Shown here: positions 1 to 6,717 of the stretch, one piece after another
Position numbering within the stretch: the first letter of the stretch is position 1
How the letters are laid out: every line of letters begins with the position of its first letter
NCBI GenBank assembly: GCA_021202835.1
Contig: JAJQCI010000252.1
Location: 3,300 to 13,471, forward strand
Length of the DNA stretch: 10,172 nt
DNA from: Clostridiales bacterium
GTDB lineage: Bacteria; Bacillota; Clostridia; Lachnospirales; CAG-274
Direction of reading: 5' to 3'
Made by a program: the position numbers and the translations under genes
The notes under the pieces: model-generated
Databases searched by the model: none
What the model saw: only the letters and a program-made list of their open reading frames with translations
What the model was told of the DNA's origin: nothing

Positions 1-13
1 AAGGAAGCTTAAT

Positions 14-964
14 ATGCCTGTTCTTAAGAAAAATTCTTTTTTATATAATTTAGCCTACGGGGCTATGCTTGTGGCAGGGGCGATTGTGGCCGCTGCGGCT
101 CTTGAGTTTATACTTGTGCCGGTTACGATTTTAGACGGAGGGGTTACCGGTATTGCCATTATTATTCATCAGCTCTTCGGTCTGCCTTTGGGTGTTTTGG
201 TGTTTATTTTAAATATTCCCTTCCTGTTTATAGGCTTTCGTCAAATGGGAATTCGCTTTCTTGTCAAGGCAAGCTGTGCAATGGTTATATTTTCATTATT
301 CCTTGAAATATTCGGCCGGACCAACCATCAGGTCACAGAAGACCCTACCCTTGCGGCTGTTTACGGCGGTATTCTTTTAGGCATAGGAGTAGGGGCTGTG
401 CTTCGTGCAGGGGGCTGTCTTGACGGAACGGAGTCAATGGCTCTTCTTATAAGTAAGCGCTCGTCACTTTCGGTTGGCCAGTTTGTTTTGATTTGCAATG
501 TAATAATTTTCTCTGCGGCAGGCCTTGTTTTTTCAATAGACAGGGCAATGTACAGCCTTATAACATATTTTATTACCTCTAAGGTTGTTGACTTTGTAGA
601 ATCAGGCTTCGAGCAGGCCAAGGCGGTTATGATTATAACAAACGAAGGCAAGCGAATAGCCAACACAATCTATGACAGGCTGGGCAGAACAGTAACAATA
701 ATAGAGGGCGAAGGCCTTATAAGCGGCAAAAAGGTTGTTCTTTACTGCGTTGTAACGAGAATAGAGCTTCACGAGCTTAAGCGACTTATTCGTGACGACG
801 ACGCCAGCGCATTTATGACGGTTTCAGATGTTTCGGAAATAGTGGGAAAGCACATCAAAAAAAGAAGGGCAAAGCGCCTTCCCGATTTTCCCGATGAAGG
901 CTCTTCGACTACAGCAGCCGAAGCGGCTGAAATAACCGTAACACAGGCTGAGGAAGTGGATTAA
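14..964 (+). CDS. YitT family membrane protein (YitT_membrane + DUF2179)
   Basis: This 316-residue protein belongs to the YitT family of integral membrane proteins, whose transport substrate or role is generally not established. Residues about 12-195 contain five or six hydrophobic segments, with the loop motif GGVTG at 42-46 and GGCLDGTE at 133-140 in the place of the family's Gly-rich signature. Residues about 200-280 form the soluble DUF2179 domain (AVMIITNEG onward, with the HELKRLIR stretch). The tail beyond about 283 is basic, then Ala/Glu/Thr rich and probably disordered; it adds some 30 residues to the usual 280-290. The ATG start follows an AAGGA ribosome binding site at 8-base spacing, at the very edge of the window, so any promoter lies outside. 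Only one base separates its stop from the next gene, which suggests co-transcription. Family assignment is firm; function is not. Confidence 0.9.
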   Translation: MPVLKKNSFLYNLAYGAMLVAGAIVAAAALEFILVPVTILDGGVTGIAIIIHQLFGLPLGVLVFILNIPFLFIGFRQMGIRFLVKASCAMVIFSLFLEIFGRTNHQVTEDPTLAAVYGGILLGIGVGAVLRAGGCLDGTESMALLISKRSSLSVGQFVLICNVIIFSAAGLVFSIDRAMYSLITYFITSKVVDFVESGFEQAKAVMIITNEGKRIANTIYDRLGRTVTIIEGEGLISGKKVVLYCVVTRIELHELKRLIRDDDASAFMTVSDVSEIVGKHIKKRRAKRLPDFPDEGSSTTAAEAAEITVTQAEEVD

Positions 965-965
965 A

Positions 966-2345
966 ATGGATATAAGACAGGAAAAAATCGAAAAAATAGG
1001 CAAAATGATTATAGAAGGGGCAAGAAGCGACCTTTATGTTTCAATGCGCTATCTTGACCTTGCTATTTTCGCCCTGAGCCCTGTTTCCGACGGCAATATT
1101 GAAATTATGGGTACGGACGGTGACAAGCTTTATTACTCTTCTCCCCTTTTGATAGAAGAATACGGCAAAAACGCCAAACAGCCCAACAGAACATATCTTC
1201 ACACTGTTTTTCACTGCCTTTTCAGACACCTTTTCAACAGCGTAAAATATACAGAAGAGGACCAAACCTATTGGGATATTGCCTGTGACATTGCCGTTGA
1301 ATATATAATTGACGATTTAAACCTTTCGGTTTTAAACCCCATTGTTTCACGTTACAGAACATATATTTACAAGCGGCTTTCCGTAGAGCTTGATATGGAT
1401 ATTTTAACAGCCGAGGCAATTTACAAAACATTAAAAACATGGGATTTTTCAGACAGTGATTTTAAAATTATGTATAAAGCCTTCAAAACAGACGACCATG
1501 GCTATTGGCAAAGACCCCGGGGAGGAAAGAACCCACCTCCGCCCCAAAGTGAAGGTGAGGACGGAGACGAAGGCGACAACCCCACGCCGCCGGACAAGCA
1601 GGCAAACGCCAAAAAGCTTGACGACAAATGGAAGGATTTAAGCGAGAGAACCGCCGCCGAAGCAGAGCATATAAACAATCAGGCAGGAGACTCGGAAGGA
1701 AATCTCCTCATTCACCTTAAGGCGGCAAACAGACGGCGTTATAACTACGGTGAATTTCTGAGGCGCTTTGCTGTTTACGGCGAAGAGGTAAAGCCCGACC
1801 CTGACAGCTTTGACCCGGGCTTTTATGCCTACGGCCTGAGCCTTTACGGAAACATGCCTATAATTGAGCCTTTGGAGTTTCGGGAGGTTAAAAAGGTTTC
1901 CGACTTTATTATTGTTATAGACACCTCCGCCTCATGCTCCGGAGAGGCCGTCAAGGGCTTTTTGTCTCAGACATTCGGAATTCTTTCCCTCAGAAACAGC
2001 TTTTTTAACAGGATTAAAATTCACGTTATACAATGCGACAACAAGGTTCGGAGAGACACTGTAATAGAAAATTCGGAACAGCTTGAAAAACTGTTCAGTG
2101 ATATGGAGCTTGAGGGCTTCGGCGGAACCGACTTCCGCCCTGCCTTTGAATATGTTGAAGAAATAAAACCGAGCCTTAAAAACCTTAAGGGTCTTATCTA
2201 CTTTACCGACGGAGAGGGAATTTATCCTGAAAAGCCGCCGGGCTATGACACGGCTTTTGTATTTTTAAAGGAACACTATTACGACGCAGAGGTTCCGAGC
2301 TGGGCTGTAAAGCTCATCTTGGACAATGAGGAGCTGACAAGATGA
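966..2345 (+). CDS. VWA domain protein with metallopeptidase-like N-terminal domain (DUF2201 family)
   Basis: This is a 459-residue cytoplasmic protein with no signal peptide or membrane segment. Residues about 10-180 resemble the putative metallopeptidase domain of the DUF2201 family: His79, His83 and His88 are spaced as in a zinc-binding helix, but the catalytic Glu of HExxH is replaced by Thr80 (HTVFH). A Pro/Gly/Asp/Glu-rich linker at about 183-215 is probably flexible. Residues about 310-459 form a von Willebrand A domain with an intact metal-ion adhesion site: DTSAS at 319-323, Thr388 in FGGTD, and Asp415 in FTDG. VWA proteins of this kind act with MoxR-type AAA+ ATPases, and exactly such an ATPase starts inside this gene's stop codon (ATGA overlap). 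I infer a partner or substrate-handling subunit of that ATPase. Protease activity is doubtful because of the missing Glu. The AGGA-type site for this start lies in the end of the preceding gene. Confidence 0.88.
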   Translation: MDIRQEKIEKIGKMIIEGARSDLYVSMRYLDLAIFALSPVSDGNIEIMGTDGDKLYYSSPLLIEEYGKNAKQPNRTYLHTVFHCLFRHLFNSVKYTEEDQTYWDIACDIAVEYIIDDLNLSVLNPIVSRYRTYIYKRLSVELDMDILTAEAIYKTLKTWDFSDSDFKIMYKAFKTDDHGYWQRPRGGKNPPPPQSEGEDGDEGDNPTPPDKQANAKKLDDKWKDLSERTAAEAEHINNQAGDSEGNLLIHLKAANRRRYNYGEFLRRFAVYGEEVKPDPDSFDPGFYAYGLSLYGNMPIIEPLEFREVKKVSDFIIVIDTSASCSGEAVKGFLSQTFGILSLRNSFFNRIKIHVIQCDNKVRRDTVIENSEQLEKLFSDMELEGFGGTDFRPAFEYVEEIKPSLKNLKGLIYFTDGEGIYPEKPPGYDTAFVFLKEHYYDAEVPSWAVKLILDNEELTR

Positions 2346-3802
2346 ATATAACCGAAGCAAAAAAGGAAATAAAAAACACAATAAAAGCATATCTTAAAAA
2401 GGACGAATTCGGAAACTATGTTATTCCCCTTAAGTCTCAGCGCCCTATTCTTTTGATGGGCGCACCGGGCATAGGCAAAACGGCCCTTATGGAACAGATT
2501 TCAAGAGAGCTTGGCTTAAATCTTGTTTCTTATTCAATAACCCACCATACCCGACAGTCGGCCCTGGGGCTTCCCTATATTGTGGAAAAAGAGGGCTACA
2601 GCGCCACAAACTACACAATGAGTGAAATTATAGCCGAAATCTATGACAGCATAAAGCGTACGGGCATAAACGAGGGTATTCTCTTTTTAGACGAAATAAA
2701 CTGCGTTTCCGAAACACTTGCCCCTGCCCTTTTGAGATTTCTTCAGTATAAGTCTTTCGGAACCCATGCCATGCCCAAGGGCTTTGTTGTGGTTGCAGCC
2801 GGAAATCCCCCTGAATATAACCGTTCAGTGAGAGAGTTTGACATTGTTACCCTTGACAGAATGAAAAAGCTGGATATAGAACCCAGTCTTGACGCATGGC
2901 TGGGCTATGCCTACAACGAAGAGGTTCACGGAAGCATAATTTCTTATCTGAATCTCAAAAAGGACAACTTCTATAAAATAGAGGCTACCGTTGACGGAAT
3001 TATGATTGCCACGGCAAGAGGCTGGGAGGATTTATCCCACATTATTAAGGCTTATGAGTCGGAGGATATTCCTTTAAATTATGAAGAAGTAAGGGCATAT
3101 ATTCAAAACACAGACATTGCCAAAGACTTCCTCATTTATTATGAGCTTTACAGGAAATATGAAAGCGACTACAGAATAGGGGAGGTTTTAAAGGGAAATG
3201 TTGACAGCGGCAGCGCAAGGCGTTTAGGCTATGGCAATTTTGACGAAAAAATAAGTATAATTGGTCTTTTAAGCTCAGGCGTAGGAGGATATTTCTCAGA
3301 ATACTGTATGTATGACGACTATGTAACCGATTTGTATAACGCTCTTAACAGGCTCAAGGTAATTTTAACAAAAGAGGATTTCAAAACAGCCCTTGAAGAG
3401 GTTATCGAAGAAAGAAAGAGTATATATGAGGTTAAAAAGACGGCGGAGCTTTTGAGCCGAAGAGATGAAAAGCTTTCACTTAAGGTTTTGGAAACCCTTA
3501 ACGGCTACAGAACATTAGGCGGCTTCGACGAGGTAAAGGAAGCCTTTGCTGTTGAGAGAGAAAAGAGAGAGGAAAAAACCGCTGCGGCGGAAACGGCTCT
3601 CAACAGCGCCTTTAAATTTGTTGATATTGCCTTCGGCAAGTCTCAGGAAACGGTTTTATTTATAACCGCCCTTAATATGGACAAAAACGCCTGCCGTTAT
3701 CTTGAAGACAACCCAAACGAGCTTTATATAAAATATAACAGAGAGCTGCTTTTTGAAGAAAAAGACAAGGCAATAAGAAAAGAAATAGCGGAGCTTAACT
3801 GA
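2342..3802 (+). CDS. MoxR-type AAA+ ATPase
   Basis: This is a 486-residue AAA+ ATPase of the MoxR group, which use ATP hydrolysis to remodel or activate partner proteins, usually with a VWA protein. Walker A is GAPGIGKT at residues 40-47, Walker B is ILFLDEIN at 113-120 (Asp117, Glu118), sensor 1 is Asn155 in AAGNPPEYN, a likely arginine finger is Arg173 in TLDRM, and a sensor-2-like Arg226 sits in TARGWEDLS. All ATPase residues are therefore present. The region after about 240 is mostly helical and charged (for example 400-420), is longer than in minimal MoxR proteins, and has no domain that I recognise; it may hold the partner-binding surface. The start ATG overlaps the VWA gene's TGA by four bases, which argues for coupled translation and a fixed stoichiometry. 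The LRR gene follows after 2 bases. The family call is secure; the biological target is unknown. Confidence 0.93.
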   Translation: MNITEAKKEIKNTIKAYLKKDEFGNYVIPLKSQRPILLMGAPGIGKTALMEQISRELGLNLVSYSITHHTRQSALGLPYIVEKEGYSATNYTMSEIIAEIYDSIKRTGINEGILFLDEINCVSETLAPALLRFLQYKSFGTHAMPKGFVVVAAGNPPEYNRSVREFDIVTLDRMKKLDIEPSLDAWLGYAYNEEVHGSIISYLNLKKDNFYKIEATVDGIMIATARGWEDLSHIIKAYESEDIPLNYEEVRAYIQNTDIAKDFLIYYELYRKYESDYRIGEVLKGNVDSGSARRLGYGNFDEKISIIGLLSSGVGGYFSEYCMYDDYVTDLYNALNRLKVILTKEDFKTALEEVIEERKSIYEVKKTAELLSRRDEKLSLKVLETLNGYRTLGGFDEVKEAFAVEREKREEKTAAAETALNSAFKFVDIAFGKSQETVLFITALNMDKNACRYLEDNPNELYIKYNRELLFEEKDKAIRKEIAELN

Positions 3803-3804
3803 TT

Positions 3805-4692
3805 ATGGCATATTTAAATTATTCGGGCTGTAAAATAGAATATGAAATTAAAAACGGAAAGGCAGAGATTAAGGCCTGTGAGGATTCAAAAGGAAAAATC
3901 ATTCTGCCGGATGCGGCAGAGGGGGCGCCTGTTGTTTCTCTGGGAAGGTATGCCCTTGCAAACATAAGGCTGGCGGAGGAAATAATTCTGCCCTCGTCTC
4001 TCGAAGCCATAGGCAGTCTGGCCTTTTATAACGACAGAGGGCTTAAGCGGCTTGAGCTTCCCGAAAGGGTCTTTCGAATAGGGGGCGACGCTTTTAAAAA
4101 CTGCGACGGAATAAGGGAGGTTGTCATAAAAAGCGAACGTCTTCTCAAATATATATTGGACGAGCTTTCCCAGGAAATAATTGTTATTTTCAAAAACGAA
4201 AACGATGAAACCATATGGAAGCTTCTCTTCCCGGTCAATGCCGAAAGCTTCTCTGAGGACGTTCCCGGCAGGGCCTTCCACCGAACCTTTACCGGCCCCG
4301 GCTATACCTACAGACGTGAAACCGCAGGCTCAAAGCCGGATTTTAAAAGGTATGACGGCCTTTTTAAAAGAAGCTTTGAGGAGGAGGCCGAGGAGGACCT
4401 TTGTCTTTTGGCCATGTGCCGCCTTATGTATCCCTATAAGCTTGAAAAGGGTGCCGAAGAAGCCTATAAGGAATATATAGAAAGAAATGCCTTTATTGCC
4501 CTTAAAAGCTTTACGGAGAGGGGGCTTTTTGCCGAAACGGAATATATGACCGAAAACAGGCTGATTTCCGAAGAGGCCGCCGAAAAAGCCGCCGACTGGG
4601 CAAGAGAAAAGGGAAATGCGGCGGTTTTGGGCAGGCTTATGGACTACAGGCTTAAAAATTTTAAACCCCGGAAGAAAAGCTTTGACTTATAG
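3805..4692 (+). CDS. BspA-type leucine-rich-repeat protein, cytoplasmic
   Basis: This 295-residue protein has about three LRR_5 (BspA/TpLRR-like) units at residues 30-110, visible as repeated patterns such as IILPSSLEAIGSLAF and LELPERVFRIGGDAF. There is no signal peptide, no sorting signal and no membrane segment, so unlike classical BspA surface proteins it should stay in the cytoplasm. The segment 150-185 is rich in Gly, Arg, Tyr and Pro and may be a linker. Residues about 185-290 are predicted helical, charged and Ala/Glu rich, ending in a basic RKK tail. LRR folds typically bind proteins. Because the gene begins two bases after the MoxR ATPase gene and looks co-transcribed, I infer an adaptor or substrate-recognition partner for the ATPase-VWA pair. 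This role is not shown by the sequence alone. Confidence 0.8.
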   Translation: MAYLNYSGCKIEYEIKNGKAEIKACEDSKGKIILPDAAEGAPVVSLGRYALANIRLAEEIILPSSLEAIGSLAFYNDRGLKRLELPERVFRIGGDAFKNCDGIREVVIKSERLLKYILDELSQEIIVIFKNENDETIWKLLFPVNAESFSEDVPGRAFHRTFTGPGYTYRRETAGSKPDFKRYDGLFKRSFEEEAEEDLCLLAMCRLMYPYKLEKGAEEAYKEYIERNAFIALKSFTERGLFAETEYMTENRLISEEAAEKAADWAREKGNAAVLGRLMDYRLKNFKPRKKSFDL

Positions 4693-4724
4693 TGGCGGCA
4701 TTAAAACTTTGAGGACTGACTTAT

Positions 4725-5579
4725 ATGAAAAAAACAATAAAAACAGCGGTGGCCTGTTTGCTTATTTTATCTTTTCTGCCGCTTGTATGCAGAGGAGAAA
4801 CAATTTTTGACATTGAGGTTAAATATTCGGCTTTGTTAAGCCTTGTTATAGCTTCTGCTCTTAAAACATCGGAGCCCATTTATATAAACAACAATTATGT
4901 TGAGGGCTGCCGCTATGCAAAGCCAATACCCGATATCGACATATACGATACTGAAACAGACCCGTTTTTTGAAAATTCCATATTTATAGGGGACTCCCTT
5001 ATGGAGGGCTTTAAACAATACTGCCTTTACAGAGGTGAGGGCTTTTTGTCAAGCCCCCTCTTTATTACATCAATAAGCCTTTCTCTTAAGCATCTTCTGA
5101 AGCCCCTGTCAGATTCAAGCAAGCACCCCTATTTTATGGGTGAAAAAATGCTTGTTGAAGACGCAGTGGCAAAAAGCGGCGCCGAAAGAGTCTTTATGAT
5201 TTTCGGCACAAACGATATGGTGGGTTTAACCCCTGAAGAAACTGCAGCGGAATATAACGACTTGATTTACAGAATACACAAAAATGCCCCCGATGTAAAA
5301 ATTTACATAATCGGGGCAACCTATATATATTCCTCGGGCCAAAAGCCCGGCTTTACAAACGAAAACCTGAGAAAGTTCAACGACGCAATGTATAAATACT
5401 GTCAAAACTATGACTATCTTGAGTTTATAAACATAGGCGACAGGCTTATAGGCGCCGACGACGGCCTTAAGGCTGAATACTGCTCAGACAGCTATGTTCA
5501 TATGACAACAGAGGGCTATGACGTGTGGGTAAAGGTTTTAAGAGCCTACGCCCGTTATTTCATGCGCAGAGGAGAATAA
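4725..5579 (+). CDS. Exported SGNH/GDSL hydrolase-family protein
   Basis: This 284-residue protein starts with a basic N-terminus and a hydrophobic segment (residues 1-24), a Sec signal peptide or anchor; PLVC at 19-22 is not a good lipobox. The SGNH hydrolase blocks follow: FIGDSLMEG with candidate nucleophile Ser91, GTND at 161-164 with Asn163 for the oxyanion hole, and a C-terminal DSYVHMTTEGY with Asp255 and His259 completing the triad. Such enzymes are esterases or lipases, often acting on acetylated or acylated cell-wall or surface polysaccharides; the substrate here cannot be read from the sequence. The start is supported by GAGGA with 9-base spacing. It lies 32 bases after the LRR gene with no visible terminator or promoter between, so it is probably the last gene of the same operon, and it ends 22 bases from the convergent HxlR gene. 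Confidence 0.88.
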   Translation: MKKTIKTAVACLLILSFLPLVCRGETIFDIEVKYSALLSLVIASALKTSEPIYINNNYVEGCRYAKPIPDIDIYDTETDPFFENSIFIGDSLMEGFKQYCLYRGEGFLSSPLFITSISLSLKHLLKPLSDSSKHPYFMGEKMLVEDAVAKSGAERVFMIFGTNDMVGLTPEETAAEYNDLIYRIHKNAPDVKIYIIGATYIYSSGQKPGFTNENLRKFNDAMYKYCQNYDYLEFINIGDRLIGADDGLKAEYCSDSYVHMTTEGYDVWVKVLRAYARYFMRRGE

Positions 5580-5601
5580 AACAACCCCGGTCTTTAAAAT
5601 T

Positions 5602-5937
5602 CTATTTGCATCTGTTTTCATTTCCCCAGTCACACAGCTTGTCCAGCACTTCAACAAGAGAATGGCCCTTGTCGGTAAGTGAATATTCAACCTTCGGCGG
5701 TATTTGGGGATATACATGCCGCTTTATAAGATTGTCGGCCTCAAGTTCCTTTAGGTTTTGGCTGAGCGTTTTGTCGGCAACCTTTTTGATATATCTCTGC
5801 ATCTCATTAAAGCGCACAGGTTCATACTCCATTAAACAATAAAGTATAATAGGCTTGTACTTTCCCGAAATAAGCGACAGTGTATAGCTGTAGCCTGTGT
5901 CTTCAAAATTTGCGTTTTTTATATCTGATTTGCTCAA
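5602..5937 (-). CDS. HxlR-family winged-helix transcriptional regulator
   Basis: This 111-residue DNA-binding protein belongs to the HxlR family of dimeric winged helix-turn-helix regulators. Typical signatures are TLSLISGKYK at 19-28, RFNEMQRYI at 42-50, TLSQNLKELEADNLIKR at 57-73, and YPQIPPKVEYSLTDKG at 76-91, the last being the wing. The start is TTG (5937-5935), chosen because a strong GGGAGG site sits exactly 8 bases upstream and the family domain begins soon after. Redox-sensing members carry a conserved Cys just before the SLIGGKWK helix; here that position is Thr14, and the only Cys residues are 34, 102 and 110, so classic N-terminal thiol sensing seems unlikely. The gene is divergent from a flavin reductase-like gene, which is its probable target, and an inverted repeat in the shared gap is its probable operator. 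Confidence 0.93.
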   Translation of the reverse strand: MSKSDIKNANFEDTGYSYTLSLISGKYKPIILYCLMEYEPVRFNEMQRYIKKVADKTLSQNLKELEADNLIKRHVYPQIPPKVEYSLTDKGHSLVEVLDKLCDWGNENRCK

Positions 5938-5945
5938 TTAGCTTA

Positions 5946-5951
5946 CCTCCC
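5946..5951 (-). promoter_or_regulatory. Ribosome binding site deciding a TTG start
   Basis: GGGAGG on the minus strand lies 8 bases before the TTG at 5937-5935. It is a strong anti-16S match at ideal spacing and fixes the start of the HxlR gene. Confidence 0.85.
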
Positions 5952-5953
5952 GT

Positions 5954-5980
5954 AAGTACCTTACTTTAATGTAGGTACTT
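5954..5980. promoter_or_regulatory. Inverted repeat, probable HxlR operator
   Basis: AAGTACCT (5954-5961) and its exact reverse complement AGGTACTT (5973-5980) are separated by 11 bases. The arms extend outward as GTAAG and CTTTAC with one extra T on the right. The half-site spacing suits a winged-helix dimer. It is centred about 24 bases inside the predicted hxlR transcript and near -58 of the predicted flavin reductase start, so a bound dimer could block its own gene and either activate or leave free the other promoter. The site and its symmetry are seen; the regulator assignment is inferred from position. Confidence 0.7.
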
Positions 5981-5989
5981 TACAATTAT

Positions 5990-6018
5990 TTGAAAATATG
6001 ATAGCATACAATTATAAT
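5990..6018 (+). promoter_or_regulatory. Promoter of the flavin reductase-like gene
   Basis: TTGAAA (5990-5995), a 17-base spacer, then TATAAT (6013-6018): a near-perfect sigma-A-type promoter. Transcription would begin near 6025, giving a leader of about 70 bases. It overlaps the promoter on the opposite strand almost completely. Confidence 0.75.
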
Positions 6019-6026
6019 TAAGTCAA
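5998..6026 (-). promoter_or_regulatory. Promoter of the HxlR-family regulator gene
   Basis: On the minus strand TTGACT (6026-6021), a 17-base spacer and TATCAT (6003-5998) form a good sigma-A-type promoter. Transcription would begin near 5991 and run through the inverted repeat at 5954-5980 before the TTG start. The two promoters share bases 5998-6018, so polymerase should occupy only one at a time. Confidence 0.72.
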
Positions 6027-6030
6027 TATA

Positions 6031-6068
6031 CGGCAGGCAGTATATAACAAAAATAACCCTGCGTGCCG
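6031..6068 (+). promoter_or_regulatory. Leader hairpin upstream of the flavin reductase-like gene
   Basis: CGGCAGGCAG (6031-6040) can pair with CTGCGTGCCG (6059-6068): nine of ten base pairs, one central G-G mismatch, and an 18-base A/T-rich loop. It starts a few bases after the predicted transcription start and ends 12 bases before the AGGAGG site at 6081-6086. There is no T-run after it, so it is not a terminator. It could stabilise the 5' end of the message or bind a regulator as DNA; I do not recognise a riboswitch class. Confidence 0.5.
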
Positions 6069-6094
6069 CTTGCTGCAGACAGGAGGTAATTTTA

Positions 6095-6664
6095 ATGAGA
6101 AAAAACATAAAAACTACAGAGGCTGTTTTCCCCATGCCCGTTTTAATGGTGGCTACATATAACGAAGACGAAACCGTTGACGTTATGAACGCCGCCTGGG
6201 GGACGATGCTTGAGAGAGATTATATCATTCTTAACCTTACGGAAACACACAAAACGGTTAAAAACATAAAGGAAAGAAAAGCTTTTACGGTAAGTATTGC
6301 CGACGCCGCACACGTTGTTGAAGCGGATTATTTCGGTGTTGTATCGGGAAACAACACCACCGGCAAGTTCGAAAAAAGCGGCTTAACAGCCGTTAAATCC
6401 GAAATTGTTGACGCCCCTGTTATTAAAGAATTTCCCCTTTGTATGGAATGTGAATTTATAGAATATCAGGACGACAAATACGGCTGCGGAGTAATAGGAA
6501 AGATAGTTAATACATCGGCCGACGAAGCCGTTATGGACGGAGACAGCGTTAATATCTCAAAGGTTAACGCCATTGCCTTCGATCCCTACACTCACGGATA
6601 TTACAAGGTCAGCGAAAGAGTGGGCGAAGCCTTCAAGGACGGTTTCAAATTAAAAAATAACTGA
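6095..6664 (+). CDS. Flavin reductase-like FMN-binding protein
   Basis: This 189-residue cytoplasmic protein belongs to the flavin reductase-like (split-barrel FMN-binding) family. The family pattern is clear: PVLMVATYNEDE near 15-26, NAAWG at 32-36, ILNLTETHKTVKNI at 45-58, FTVSIAD at 64-70, and a YFGVVSGNN segment near 79-87 that in relatives contributes to flavin or substrate contacts. Members bind FMN and use NAD(P)H to reduce flavin or small electrophiles; the physiological substrate cannot be told from sequence. The start is fixed by AGGAGG with 8-base spacing. The gene is transcribed divergently from an HxlR regulator across a 157-base control region, which suggests induction by a small-molecule or redox stress signal. 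A terminator follows 10 bases after the stop, so it appears to be transcribed alone. Confidence 0.9.
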   Translation: MRKNIKTTEAVFPMPVLMVATYNEDETVDVMNAAWGTMLERDYIILNLTETHKTVKNIKERKAFTVSIADAAHVVEADYFGVVSGNNTTGKFEKSGLTAVKSEIVDAPVIKEFPLCMECEFIEYQDDKYGCGVIGKIVNTSADEAVMDGDSVNISKVNAIAFDPYTHGYYKVSERVGEAFKDGFKLKNN

Positions 6665-6673
6665 CATCAAAAC

Positions 6674-6714
6674 AAGCACCTGCCTGATGAGACGGGTGCT
6701 TATTATTATTTTTT
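6674..6714. terminator. Rho-independent terminator between convergent genes
   Basis: AAGCACCTG (6674-6682) pairs with CGGGTGCTT (6693-6701), nine base pairs including one G-T, with a 10-base loop, followed by TATTATTATTTTTT. It is strong for the plus-strand flavin reductase-like gene. On the minus strand the same stem is followed only by GTTTTG, so it may weakly end the four-gene operon whose last stop is at 6718-6720. Confidence 0.88.
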
Positions 6715-6717
6715 CAG

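Noticed and set aside
361..666. Minus-strand open frame of 101 codons inside the YitT gene
   Set aside because: It is antisense to a well-supported membrane protein gene, has no ribosome site that I can see and resembles no family.
966..2345. Calling the VWA protein an active zinc protease
   Set aside because: The HExxH glutamate is absent (HTVFH), so catalytic activity cannot be claimed.
3886..4281. Minus-strand open frame of 131 codons inside the LRR gene
   Set aside because: It lies fully opposite the LRR repeats; its composition mirrors them and no domain is visible.
5580..5601. Possible terminator between the convergent SGNH and HxlR genes
   Set aside because: No stem with adjacent T-run is found in the 22-base gap or its immediate flanks.
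5525..5842. Plus-strand open frame running from the SGNH gene end into the HxlR gene
   Set aside because: It is a frame shadow of two recognised genes, with a Ser/Leu-rich meaningless product.
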